The translations under genes and the position numbers were made by a program. Shown here piece after piece: positions 41,901 to 49,936 of a stretch of DNA of 64,000 nt. The stretch comes from Cafeteria roenbergensis (taxonomy: Eukaryota; Sar; Bigyra; Bicosoecida; Cafeteriaceae), in contig VLTN01000056.1 in the NCBI GenBank assembly GCA_008330645.1, positions 124,001 through 188,000 on the forward strand, in the 5' to 3' direction. Positions within the stretch are counted from its first letter, which is position 1. Each line of letters opens with the position of its first letter. The notes under the pieces were generated by a model, which ran no database searches, was not told where the DNA came from, and was given only the letters and a program-made list of their open reading frames with translations.

Positions 41901-41965
41901 TGTGGGCCGCGCACGGCAGCCCCGTCACTGCCAAGGTCGCGGCGTGACCGCTTGGGCCACGACAT
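29987..41965 (-). CDS. Giant protein with propeller-like N-terminus, probable Nup133-like nucleoporin
   Basis: Two exons, 41965-41336 and 41089-29987, give about 3,910 residues. The first 500 residues read like a beta-propeller: GGWAAVPTGDGLVVWPL, VAVAVTPSGQTLVWHLRAA, VRFLLTGSRGSLVYVDV, and VVVVATDCAVVKRC then ELCWAVSLNEELQRAE. The last pair parallels a Nup133 propeller blade. TSSFLGFVGSALGIS resembles the membrane-curvature (ALPS) loop found in the Nup133 propeller. The remainder is largely helical and Ala/Ser-rich, compatible with an alpha-solenoid but more than twice as long as any nucleoporin I know. If correct, it acts in the Y-complex of the nuclear pore. Alternatives are a vesicle coat or other propeller-solenoid scaffold. 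The start is the ATG at 41965 (MSWPKRSRRDLGSDG); an upstream in-frame ATG at 42043 is possible. Confidence 0.7.
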   Translation of the reverse strand: MSWPKRSRRDLGSDGAAVRGPHLERDDSQAVQAAAAAVAAVPPAAVELVPPVSSRDTARAQFGFATACGGWAAVPTGDGLVVWPLRPPADSPAPQPSTSWLLRAADPEDGIVADYAQWDPGARNFAVYQPRGAGADPVAVAVTPSGQTLVWHLRAAHRDDPVERDSAGRPWSSVACREAWGGAGRRAPLLRREAVTGLVPIGCAAEVERAVSPPGGRITATPAPLSSRPAPSGAEFPPLSVAPDRRARARTPSVASRLPPPPTSPARPPSPAHAARLPFSLVLFATPPTPPQERSFQHVRFLLTGSRGSLVYVDVLPAAADVTASSARPRRRGAAPPAVSGPWAASVRGSADPERRALEAEAWVEPGAEPASLTSSFLGFVGSALGISGATAAHGPLPRGPPSGMGGARHSSIARVSAGGVVATVLGGLRPRPGSDAWEAHALLGSAAVSRPALAAVDTLQCVCRVVVVATDCAVVKRCVPLGPSAEPELCWAVSLNEELQRAEASADGGPVRGAVVAMCAVDVGTLDDADESGSEGRIDEDSDASEDSDSSRSRGHSGGGGGGDGGSRRRRAKRPVEATSPASLLSADAMAGSAVHGLGCGRNALAVTVARPRTAGRDLVSRVDVLVMGLPGAELDGSGRSLAPLPVQPAPGRQGVALPSEALLLIDPLPVSVPVDVALSACGVTSPPSSAGARKAVAWPVGPLDSPSHPPTDPELCMMAEPRAGLGVALVWPRAQVGRGVASKRLEGRARSGSGSGGGSGALDAEADGGVVRSGEDYAALEHGADGAGAGPGTGGGPVKALLAVVVQPCPADLRLTVAVGSAGGGASNGQGAPAAASSGRRLRVRPWLERCAQSLLASDLGAHAVGPLVAPWAPDHPAAATGAAVASGALLVFASGASSQQVLFGDPSTVAAPAEPSQGSGSADAPLSLSLSAQGSRAGSLGSQPGALGLPQERPTPAFASSPPGSPGRRTAQPPPQVAALPFLSLLPRVVLGLASQAAAARGRGRGGRAASSGGLGSDAGSYDGWAALGQALFSPPPAVAASAAAAAAGAAAEGSCASASLIPEPGTEGAVSDAAAGLLSAVSTAESAFAAASSALARSKADGSGDAAALHLAWQHSHHRASEAVALATSSVASCSSAAGPGGPLRVLACAVVQASAAIIRDAAKRAAAVSRSVAAPDGAPGAFSTFGSSSAAAAPDRARAGRASAGGWGALPLLDDVSSASGAVTGACRSHTVLLLLLRAASHGSSSAYASVGPAARAALADHGGFLATCAGVALVTASLPPSAGALASLSRAMCAAAPPLPSPLLAETAAELILKEQASSAQTSRLRLLLPGMKPTLASRQAAGRSADQGASSHGPAEPARAPALEAPAAALLAGLLPAAPGASSGQADAPSEAFAADNALALWVAGRAWTFACRHAGGSYGVAEPFDHAEPGGPSGPGTPAGPVPVVGASLAVVMALREAEDEAATATGSAPAGTASALLAAGYAAAGAEPSAATPGAAVAAAGRSAQPARSSGHARVLPPAAAKKPLPPSSAPSPLGRQSQPPAPAGSAVLSASSLVLPEPPAGWEAGCLSWPRCLASLRPGHLAPPACLLQAASVIGAESSGSAEPALLASWQLRASARVGWTQRSRGGLAALRARAKATHAHLVTAALSWGEAAALQLASSSRRTGGAAPFAGLGSRGRGGAIRPASLRELASSRVVLGAAAAPADPLSWPPAAGAGAGAGKGSLDSQLMPSSSVMDDAVRLMGQHAGTTAGSALATPPVESDLCRQSRRLCETLATQLCRIVELCVSAELAAVSSALATVRLAASGRGSAASPEPSRLQPKAGAARLLAEAHARCEADLALLELCPTGPPTSARICRTAAAALALRAGLAPTLVRFAAWADWRRLTLLLPDSGVDADEAEAAMAAAPWLASSAPLLPHAGPAVVTWLTGAAAEAAASAGDAASELDADGQGSPAGRANAPTPFPASPASGVFDAAGGAAGRDSPSGRRLLGREGQSWRVSQARSLSPSAAGAAAGFGVSSRRSARRSVAAAVSASKRRDFADECPSALAEPALQARLGPASGAGASGVPDGLATLSALLSLWREEGETASDLEALCLELCSAGWHGEAVRLASQALATDTSRAAKAAAAHGGRASESLSAALRGAAEARQVLSWHALALGGLAAVASPPAAEVALGAAEAALGMRAAQVLRAYAERPLAEDPSRRSASSGAADPSSGVLFGGGHAGHSAMVGALATALAAADLAGTAGAGSLDAIARAQAALDAVTARPSSASDRLVSAAAWIGQSPSALRAATASALAALLDRPTCTALASAPSSAEAATLLVRWAMAARCVASAQHLLGSVTGPAADAAAASADALGAALADAAAAASKILPAPAAMPAKSIARELSTDRTPSKPSSPILAALSQAGVLRPLASPGPPALARPAPPQLSRSWQPRRATPGVAAAAAAACLAPVCASHQLVLASAAAARAQAGLSGRARSTPANTATQAAIRAELAATAAWELAGRSLSPKGAAEHVLESAAAATREADAIAGLAPGRAEPSSEAMASSARGQAGGQFRPLADEAFAAAAAAAAKPAAAAAAAAAAAAAATRGRAAGSTVSSGGTPSRWGPLAGGAPWPHVGASAAASSGREHGRSAALAAMEAGTRTRMLLFTRRWLQTTFLASAAGCPAVAVPSGSHAETPAAFLARAAGRSGPNPRPDAPGRAACLARLDEAARGGFAGDVVAALAAALLPSSGDADATSRPAGVGRRVWMAHARAFAAAEAAQGGTDIGADSEPRSHGPAGAAAATSLWRSAEQSSLTRADPDAAFGAVAAALPMDASSGGIRGMHPADLLALARLSVGLWALARAGAPIEALTQLCREHGQLWLGGVLAGAELSHIPRASGRPGSADPSDPSWGSAVGSFGEQSARAAEQAACAALAVEATAAAVERGCSLRDDAHRRRMRALADSAGWSTSSRAQAALVASSAGLRLLAAVLRVASGAPVEAVASAAAAGEGFAGQLWAAAAAQARRTEMAAAAAWASAITRGGALAPWPSAAAAAPAPSSSSSAFSGAPGAAAVAAADAAADAAAVAVAAAASDSCPAPGPLGMVLPHFSRSTDPSKAAVSAAWLRAAAAAGLPADVAVGARLSDAAPTLGDQLAAASMATRAATAAAVSATAARAIAEEALPWPLGRATAAPSRDVTSAAEAAAAVATSVAELCAAECSAAALRLAEAVAAAAAPAAAATGSMPSCLAPASAVAAAAAEACLRVRAASVLVQGPISVCQRRRSSGSDGASQRPDAAVEAALPALLVAQRAVTSAAVALLGPPALPPLEAVSVRERSDAGAGAAARGGLRWLLAPALHSGLATAVSAAQAGLVVSLVRALPATEAAVWSAALLQRAFARSAGAGLGDVIGQMLAGLGPRVCASALRIAVAGHIDADAATNGVYVSASTADSAPAAAAAAAARAGTRAMAGQASIWSERADPDVSDSFAGPDEPCLSWKSAELAAAAFSALQAADGEAVPAAAARLGCPDAADDVAFLRSEAAAALLSAAAELSRRALQAAVSLRSGEALGRALKVAGDLWPAGGIGSTGASAAASAGAAAADGGEDADAVLQAMRAALLELEQSSAVSHAAASPGSSSCGRGHGWSALSRRASDADECSWLAEPVSSWKAAPPLPGAGRSAHERRAITAEARAWAAVAAAIHAKREVQLALQPGQDPDAADAALVLELAQTSSASASATAAAAAAGDPRALEAPGAQGKPSGSEELDLEDMVSLDEDRAPAPMELRFGVPTRLSLDQAATSAHAAAVADAGGRPDEAVGLAVLLAAEAAAEELTEALRLLPLAGSAPVSCLVADDADTLGVAVASMADALASVEGAAVPGVTDADGSTTGSAAAGGAVALLLRAWLAHGRVALMARASVWALVLANSEAEEDTALALRQRAVQLLQRGLAFAWAVQRLRFEGGSGGGSAKNCLASSRVVVWLAAQLLRLNGSVE
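29987..41965. repeat. Iterated DNA word GGCAGAG/CTCTGCC scattered through the giant gene
   Basis: By eye I count about 43 occurrences of GGCAGAG or its complement in this 12-kb gene. With 70% GC about 3 are expected by chance. Most extend to GGCAGAGCC or GGCTCTGCC, often next to CGG. Both orientations occur, and a 14-base palindrome ctctgccggcagag lies near 36634. In the minus-strand protein the word is read in all three frames (G-S-A, L-C-R/L-C-P and A-L-P), so it is a DNA-level signal rather than a protein repeat. Weaker enrichment occurs in 24430-25420. Confidence 0.75.
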
Positions 41966-42810
41966 GGCTGCCCGGAACCCAGGCAGGGAGCTGGGCTGCG
42001 TGCGGGAGCACCGCAACGAGCGCTGTTGTGGGGCACGCTTCAAACAGAGCCGACGACCGCGGATCAGTTCTTCGCAGTCGCGTTCATATCTGCAGCAGAG
42101 TCAGGCAGCGACGGGTGGAGTTCGGCGGCCTGCAGAGCTGCCCAGCAGCACCAGAGCGCCGTCCAAAGGCCCGTGAACCGCGCCCCACGTCACGCCAAAG
42201 CCTGGCATGGACACCGCGCACAGCCTCAACACGCTGGCTCACGCGAAGTGGGCGGGGCCCCAGCGCAGTGGGGTTGTCCGCAACAGTCTGTGAAGCAGCT
42301 GGGCTCGGCTTGGATTCTCGACAACCGCCAAGCCGAAGCAGGGTCGATGAGTGTGCATCGTGGGTGCGCTTCGCGCGGTGGCCGGGGCGGCTTCCGGTTG
42401 CCAGTGGCGCACGGCACGACGGTCTGTGTATCGCAGCGCTTTGGCAAATCACATTGTTGGAGGGGCGCCGCAGTTGCGCGCCGATGCCCAGTCTTCCCAC
42501 AGCCACCTGGCGTCAGGCAGCCCAGGCGCGTGGGCCGGTCGGGTGGGCATCATGGGCGCGGCTGCACTGGGGCGGCGACCGGACCGCGGATGCAGTGAGA
42601 CGATCAGCGAGTGCATCCGCGGCCGGCCGCCGCCCCCCCGCAGCCGCAAAGGGGGGCGGCCGAGATCGAGAAGCGCCGCAACACTGCCCCTTGTGGCCGC
42701 TCGCCCGCTCAGGAGGGGGGAGAGAGGGGGGGCAGCGCGGCAGGCTCCAAGTCCGGCGCAACGTTGCCTCAGGAGGCAGCTAGCGGCCGGTCGGCCGGTC
42801 GCGGGCAGGC
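41966..42810. other. Intergenic region between the giant gene and NNT
   Basis: This 845-base stretch lies upstream of the giant gene and downstream of the transhydrogenase gene, both minus strand. It should hold the giant gene's promoter. The open frames crossing it show no recognisable protein. Confidence 0.5.
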
Positions 42811-45800
42811 TCACGCGCGCTCGCGCACCTGCTCCAGCAGCTCGGTTGCCACCTTGCTGGCGTCGCCGAGCAGCATGGAGCAGACGTCCGGGCGGAAGAA
42901 GAGGGGGTTGTCGACGGCGGAGTAGCCCTGGCCCATGGAGCGCTTCACCACGATGACGCGACCAGCCTTCCAGACCGGGATGACGGGCATGCCCGCAATG
43001 GGCGAGTCGGGGTCCTCCTCGGCGGCCGGGTTGACCGTGTCGTTGGCCCCCATGACGATGGAGACGTCGATGTCCTTCCAGTCCTCGTCGTCGAGGTCCT
43101 CCATATCCAGAACGTCGTCGTAGGGCACGCCAGCCTCCGCCAGCAGCACGTTGAGCTGCCCGGGCATGCGGCCCGCCACGGGGTGGATCACGAACTTGAC
43201 GTGCTTGCCCTGGGCCTTGAGCTCCTTGTGGACCTGCGCCATGGCGTGCTGCGCCTGGGCGACGGCGAGGCCGTAGCCGGGCACGATGGCGACGCGGCGG
43301 GCGTCGCGGATGAGCTGGCTCGTCTCGACCACGGACGTCTCCACATGCTCGCGCTCCTCCTCGCCGTCAATGGCCTTGGCCGACTGCGTCTTGGTGCCCC
43401 AGCCGCCGAGGATGACGGCGGGCAGCGACCTGTTCATGGCCTCGCACATGTGCAGCGACAGGAACCCACCGCTGGAGCCGATGAGCGCGCCGACGGTCAG
43501 CAGCAGCGGGCTGTGCAGCGCGAAGCCCTCCGCGCAGAGGGCCCAGCCGCTGTAGGAGTTGAGCACCGTGAGAAGGACGGGGGCGTCCGCGCCGCCCACG
43601 CCCATGCCGATGTGCCCGCCGAGGAAGCCGGCGGCGCCAGTGCCGGCAGCCAGCATGGCCAGCCCGGCGGCGGTGCCGGGGTCGCCTGCGGCAAAGGCCC
43701 CCATGGCGCCGAGGCTGAGCAGAGCCGCGCTTCCGTTGATGAGGTCGCGCTTGGGCAGGGTGATGCTGGCAGAGCTCACGAGGCCCTGCAGCTTGGCGAA
43801 GGCGGCGACGCTGCCGGTGGCGGTGATGGCGCCGATCCAGGCGCCGAGGAAGACGCTGACGCGCTCGACGGTGCCCAGGCCGCTGCCAGCAGTGTGCTCG
43901 GTCGCGGTGCGCGCGGCCTCGGCCACGACGTCGGCGGCGGCTGATGCCATCGCGGGGTCGCCCGAGGCGGCGAGGAAGGTGCCGACCGAGGTTGCCGCGG
44001 CGGCCACGCCCACGAGAGCGTGCATGGCCGCGACGGACTGCGGCAGCTGCATGGGCGAGATGGTGCGGCCCAGCACAGCGCCGGCGGCGCCGCCCGCTCC
44101 CATGAGGCCGCCGGCCTGCATGAGGGCGCCTGCGCTGCCGGCGATGGGGAGGGAGACGATGGCGGCGAGGGTGCCGGTGCCCAGGCCGATGACGGCCAGC
44201 GCGTTGCCCATGCGCGCGGTGTCCTGGGAGGAGAGGCCGGCGATGGCGCCGATGGAGGAGAGCGCGCCGACGAGGCCAAGGGTGCCCGCCGCGCCGGGGA
44301 AGCCAGCCGCGGCGGCGAGGCCGTAGGTGCCGACGGCGGCGGCGCCCGGGATGGCGTAGAGGTTGTTGTGCTCGTTGGGGTCGGTGGGCCGCTTGAACAT
44401 CTCGAGCATGCGGTGGGTCACCATCGACCCGCCCACGATGTTGGTCGTGGAGACGAGGACGGAGATGGCGCCGAGCCACTGCGCCGCCGTGACTGGCACA
44501 AGGGAGCCGTCCGCGGCGAGGAGGTGGAGGCCTCCCACGGCGGTGAAGCCGGAAAGGGCGTTGGTGGCGCTGATGAGCGGGGTGTGGAGGCTGTGTGCCA
44601 CGTTGCGCACCGCCCAGACGCCCAGGCCGACGGAGAGGGCGAGCACGGCGATGCTGCTCTGGAACTCAGTGTCGACGCCGCCCATGCCCATGGCGACGAT
44701 GGCGGAGGCGCCGCCCGCGATGCCGAGCGCGCGGCGCATCGTCTTGGCCTTGGCCAGCTCCTCGGGGGTCTTGGGGGCGGGCTTGTTCTTCTCCTCCTCC
44801 TCCTCCTTCTTGCCGGCGGAGCCCATTGCGGCCGCGTCCACCTTTTGCATGGACGGCGGGGGGGGGGCGGGCCACATCACCTGCCCGTCAAGCGTGACCA
44901 GGGCTCCGCGGGTGACCTCGTCGTCGAGGTTGAGGCCGAAGGCGGCGGCCCCGTCGGCCGGCCGGCTGGCCTTGGGCGGCTCCAGGGAGAGGAGGAACTT
45001 GGTGGCGTTGTTGCCGAAGAGCGTTGAGCTCTGCGGCGCCATGCGCGAGGGCAGGTCGGTGTAGCCGATGCAGGTGACGCCGTTGTCGGTCGTGATCACC
45101 TTGCCGGGCTGGGTCGTGGCGATGTTGCCGCCGGCCTCGGCAGCGAGGTCCACGGTGACGGAGCCGCGCTTGAGGGCGGCAACGTGCTCTGCCAGGATCA
45201 GCTGGGGGGCCTTCTTGCCCGGGATGAGCGCCGTGGTGATGACGACGTCCACCTCGCGCGCCTGCTTGGCGAAGAGGGCCATCTCCGCGTCGAGGAAGGC
45301 CTTGGACATCTCCTTGGCGTAGCCGCCGCCGCCGCCCCCGGCCTCGGCCATCACCTCGGGCGGCAGCTCGAGGAACTCACCGCCGAGGCTCTCCACCTGC
45401 TCCCTCACCTCGGGGCGAGTGTCGAAGCAGCGCACGATCGCGCCGAGGTTCTTCGCCGTCTGCACGGCCGCCAGACCGGCCACGCCGCCGCCGATGACGA
45501 GCACCTTTGCGGGGGGGACGCGGCCCGCGGCCGTGACCTGGCCGCTGAAAAAGCGGGGCAGGTGCTCCGCAGCCTCGATCACGGCGCGGTAGCCGGCGAT
45601 GTTGGCCTGGGAGCTGAGGACGTCAAAGACCTGCGAGGGACGGGCAGCAGGGGCGCGGGGGGCGGGCGAAGGGCCTGGGCGAGACGGATGGGGGTGCTGG
45701 CGACTGGCGACGCCGGGCAGCAACAGGCGCGGAGCCAGATCCGTCGTTTCGCCCCTGCCGCCCCTCTCGCTCGCTCGCTCGCTCGCGAGCCGGCGTTGGG

Positions 45801-46678
45801 CGCGCACCCGCGAGGAGGCCCGACTGGGCTTTGGCCGGCCTCTCCCCGCGCGGGCGGAGCGGACGCGCTTGCGAGTTGCGCTTGAGCGGCATTGATCGGC
45901 AGCCGACTGCAGCAGCGACAGTTGCGGCAACCCGGCTCTCGCCGGCCGTCGCAAACCCAAATCCGCAGGGCCAGGGCAGGCGGGGCCCGGGCTGGGAACC
46001 GGGGGCACTTGGGGCACTGGGGGGACCGCTGCCGCGGGGCGCTGGCGCTGGCGGGGCGCCGGGGCTCACCTGGGCGCGGGAGATCCGTGGGACGCAGTCC
46101 AGAGCCAGTGATGCAACCCCGGCGTCCTGGAACGCCTTGACCAGCTCCTTGTTGGAGCCCGGGCGGACCATGGAGATGGTCGCCGTGCCCTTGCGCAGGG
46201 ACTTGGGGTTGGGCGCACCGATGCCCGCCACAATGTCGGCGGCGTACGCGTCGCCCACGGTGGCGCCCGCCTCAACATACATGGCGTCCGAGTAGCCGGC
46301 CTTGCTCCCGGCTCCCGACTCGACGACGACCGAGCCGAAGCCCTTGCTGAGGAGCATCTTGACGTTCTCGGGCGTCATTGCCACGCGCTTGTCCTCGCCC
46401 TTCTCGCGGAGGATGCCGACGGCAAGCTGCGCCCGGGGGCGGTAGGTCTTGGCGGCTGCCTCGGCAGCCGGCCCCGTGGAGGCGGCTGCGCCAGCGGCCG
46501 GCGCCGCGGCGGCCGCCTCCGCCGCGAAGGGGCGCAGAGGGGGCGTTGAGGACGCGAGAACCGCCGAGTTGGGCAGCCATGCCGCCAGGCGCGCGGGCTT
46601 GAGCCCCGGAACACTGGATCGGCGCGCGAACGAGGTGGGAACGCGTGCCGCCAGGCGTGCGTGTGCTCGGGACAGCAT
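42811..46678 (-). CDS. NNT: Mitochondrial proton-translocating NAD(P)+ transhydrogenase
   Basis: This inner-membrane enzyme uses the proton gradient to reduce NADP+ with NADH. Two exons, 46678-46070 and 45630-42811, join in phase 0 to give 1,142 residues, similar to animal NNT. The N-terminus (MLSRAHARLAARVPTSFARR) is an Arg/Ser-rich mitochondrial presequence. Domain I (NAD-binding) shows GILREKGEDKRVAMTPENV, the dinucleotide motif VLVIGGGVAGLAAVQTAK and GNIATTQPGKVI. Domain II is a long block of hydrophobic, Gly/Ala-rich membrane segments. Domain III (NADP-binding) shows VAIVPGYGLAVAQAQHAMA, HPVAGRMPGQLNVLLAEA, GANDTVNPAAEEDPDSPIAG and KRSMGQGYSAVDNPLF. All three domains are on one chain in the order I-II-III, as in animals. 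Identity is secure. Confidence 0.96.
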
Positions 46679-47240
46679 CTTGAAAGCCGGGACCTGCTGA
46701 TGGGGCGGGTGACGGCCTTTTCCTGCGCTCGGGGCACCTCCCGCAGCGCGAACGCGAGTGCGGCCCGACTGGCCGCACCTTGGCGAGCTGCCACAACGAT
46801 GCGAGTTCGCAGCCGTCGCGAGCGAGCAGAGCCCTGCAAGCGTCCTGCCACGTCACGCGCGCGACGCTTCCCCTCGTTTCGCCGTCCCCAAGGGGAGCGG
46901 CAGGCGCCCGCCCGGGGCCCGCCTGCCGCGCCTGCCCCTCCGTGGGCCGCGGGCCATCCGGGGCCTCACAGTTGCGCTGCAAGCGCGCCGGGCGCTGCGG
47001 CAAGCGCCCGCGAGGCCCGTGCCACTCTCGCGCGCGGCCTGGCGCTGGGCTCGCGACACACGCCCCACACGCCGCAACTGCAAAGCCATACGCGGCCCTG
47101 TGTTGTGGGGTTCGATTGCGGCGCAAGGGGGTTCGCTAGAGGGGCGGAGCGCTGGCGGGGCGAGCAAGGCCTTGCGGCCCGTCGTTCAACAGATGCGAAA
47201 ATTGGCTCGCGCGACAGCGGCGCACGCACGCCGGACGCGC
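46679..47240. other. Intergenic region upstream of NNT
   Basis: These 562 bases contain the NNT promoter and the 3' end of the SET-domain gene, both minus strand. No gene or clear regulatory element is visible. Confidence 0.5.
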
Positions 47241-49416
47241 TCAGCGCTGGGGCACCGCAGGGCGCGGCGCGGGGGCTTCGGGCATGTCGGCGTCCCCGTT
47301 GGGCTTGACCTCCACGGGGCGGGCCGGGCTGTTCGCCTGTGGGGTAGCCGACGCGAACCACTCCGACTTGGCCGGGGTGCCGTACGAATCGGTTCCAGCC
47401 TCTTCCGTGGCGGTGGGCTTGCGGGAGACGTGCGCGTCCAGCAGGTCCGCCGACCACCCCACGCCTCCGGGCTCCACGGCGCCGTTCTCGATGGCCGCGA
47501 CGCGTGCCTCGCCGTCGGCAATGGCTGCCTCCACAGCCAGGCGCTCCTGCATGCGAGCGCGCACTGCCTCGCGCAGGAGGCGGGGGCCGGACGAGGGGCT
47601 CGCCGATGGCGGAGACCGCGGCTTGGCCCCGGGCATCTGGTGGCGAGCCCGCTTGGTCAGCTTCCAGTTCTGGAGCAGCTCCGCGTCGTCTGCGGCGGAG
47701 CCCGCGCCAAAGGAGTGCTCGCGGAGCAGCCGCAGGGCCTGCAACAGCCCCTCCACCGCCCGCTTCTCAACGTCCAGAGGCACGCGCAGGCCGGCCGTCT
47801 TGGCGTTGATAGAGGCCAAGGCGCCGGCCGCCGCGTCGCCGTCGTCCAGAGCGTCGCCGTCGGTCTTTGGGAGCTCGTGGCTCGCCAGGGAGTTGGATCC
47901 CAGGACCCAGGCGAGAACGCGAGCGGCGTACTGGGGGTCGGCGGCCATCTTCTCCTCGTTGGGGTCCCAGGAGTCGTCGAACTCGCGCGCGTTGTTGAGC
48001 CGCGCCAAGATCACCAGGCCCTTGCGGACAAAGGCGCCCTCCCCAAGGGAGCGCATGCGGGCCACGTTGAGGGCCGCAGTGCTGATGCCCATCGGGGAGA
48101 TGAGCACACTGTCGTCGAGCTCCAGGATGCGAAGGAGCTCCCTGATGCGCGCCGCGGCGTGCTTGTGCTTGGGGTCGGACTCCTGCGGGTTGCTGGTGCG
48201 GATGTTGAGGGCCGAGTGGACCTCAGACGTTGTCACTTGGCCGTGCTGGGACAGGAGGTCGGCGTTCCAGCGCTTGGGGACGAAATTCACAAACACCTCC
48301 TTTCCTGGCTTGGCCGCCTCCTCGCTGCCGCGGGGCTGGTGCGAAGGCCCCATGTGAGTGACCTTGAAGCCCTTGCGGGTGATGCTGTAGGCGGTACGGA
48401 CCCCCGCGGCGTGGTTGAACATGTGGAGAAGCGGGACGATGCAGGGGATCGAGCCGACCTCCTCGAGGCCAGTCGAGACGCGCCGGCCGAACTTCATCAC
48501 CATGGCCGACGCCCAGCGCAGCTGGTCATCACCCAGCAGGGACATGTCCTCAGCGTCGCTCTCGGCCTGGGCGGGGTCGGCGGCCACGTGCGACAGGAGC
48601 AGTGCGGCCGGGTCGCCCATGGGGAAGGCCGCGCGCACTGCGTCAACGTTTTCGGACACCCTGCGCTGGAACTCGGCAAAGGACTGCTGCGTCCGCTCCA
48701 CGGCCGATCCGACGGCAGTGCCCTTGAGGACAGCCTCCTCGGCGGCTCCCATGTAGCTGCGAGAGCATTCGGGCGGACATGCCAAGGCACCAGCAGCAGC
48801 AGGCACTGTGTCAGCGCGCTGTGTCGTCGGACACACTTTCAACCGGAATGGCGGCTGTGGCGGAGCAGCGCTACGAGCCACGCTGGCATGCTCACAGTGC
48901 GTTCAGCTCCTTGCCAGGGGGGAAGGTCTTGAGCAGGGCGTGGGTGCTTGCTCGGCCGCCCAGGCTCTTGTGGTACAGGAGCTCGAGCGCAAGCAGGTCC
49001 TCTCCGGTGAAGCCCAGGTCAAGCAGCTCGCGCGTGGCGTTGCTGCGGCCCACAGGAGCGTCACCGGCCTTGTCCAGCAGACCTGGAATCGGGGCCATGA
49101 GGATGGCCTTGGCGTCGCATGCGGACATGTCGTCCTCGGGAAAGACCGGGTCCACGTGTCCGCCCTCCTCCTCCGGCTCGCGCGTCACCACGCGCCACAC
49201 GAGGTTCTCAGGCGCGGCCACCTCTGGAGAAGCCTTGATCGCCTTGGAGGGCCGCTGGGCGTCGACGCGAAGCGACGGGTGCATGCGGCACCCGTTCGCG
49301 GCCGCCCAAGCCTCGAACTCGTGCACGGCCTTGGCTGCGCCGGCGTCTCGCTTCGAGGCCCCAGCGGCTGCCACGGCAGCGCAGGCCAGAGCCAGCACTG
49401 CAGCAACGGACCGCAT
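47241..49416 (-). CDS. SET-domain protein of the SETD3/Rubisco-methyltransferase type with a signal peptide
   Basis: Two exons, 49416-48896 and 48756-47241, join with phase kept (CT|C) to give 678 residues. The N-terminus (MRSVAAVLALACAAVAAAG) looks like a signal peptide. The split SET fold is recognisable from ILMAPIPGLLDKAGDAP, then LALELLYHKSLGGRASTHALL, ALYMGAAEEAVLKGTAVGS, and the core IPCIVPLLHMFNHAAGVRTAYS followed by GKEVFVNF. The FNHAA element corresponds to the N-H motif that binds S-adenosylmethionine. A helical C-terminal region resembles the substrate-binding half of Rubisco LSMT/SETD3-type lysine or histidine methyltransferases. The last 120 residues are low complexity. A signal peptide is unusual for this family; in an alga with a secondary plastid it could be the first part of a plastid-targeting signal. 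Substrate unknown. Confidence 0.8.
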
Positions 49417-49936
49417 TGTCGCCGCCGCGGGGTGTGCCAGCAGAGGGCGGGCGCCGCTGCTTTTTGCTGCTTCTGTGGCCGGGATGGCTGCGCCGCCACA
49501 CTCGACCCGAAGCAGAGCCCGTCACTTGCCCATCACCTTGCCCCCGGGCGCGGGGCACGGCCGCGCCGCCCACCTTTTCGATTCTGGGGAATGCCCTATA
49601 CGTGGCACTGCCTGCGACAGCTGAGAGGGCTGCGGGCCCCGGTTGCAGCTCGTGGCCCCTGGTGTCCGAGAGCGCGGAGCCTGCAACCGCTGCCACTGCA
49701 ACAGCTGGCTGCCACGCGCGACCGCCGCTGCTGATGCCGCCCACCACGCACGTATGCAAACTTCCCTCGGCAGCCCCACAGTTCCGGGGGGGGGGGGATT
49801 GGGGACGAAAATCCGCTGCTGTCGCCGTGCAGATTGAACGGGTTGTCCTGCGCTGGTCGCAGGGCAGAGTCTGAGTTGGCCAAAGTTGTGCGGAAGTACG
49901 GCTCAGTCCCGCGCCCAGCGACCACTCCACAGAAGA
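49417..49936. promoter_or_regulatory. Divergent spacer between the SET gene and the WD-like gene
   Basis: A 520-base spacer between two divergent start codons, expected to hold both promoters. A G run lies at 49789-49798. No defined element is recognisable. Confidence 0.45.

Noticed and set aside
29987-41965. Explaining GGCAGAG copies as a protein repeat
   Set aside because: The word is read in all three frames and both orientations, so no single peptide motif accounts for it.
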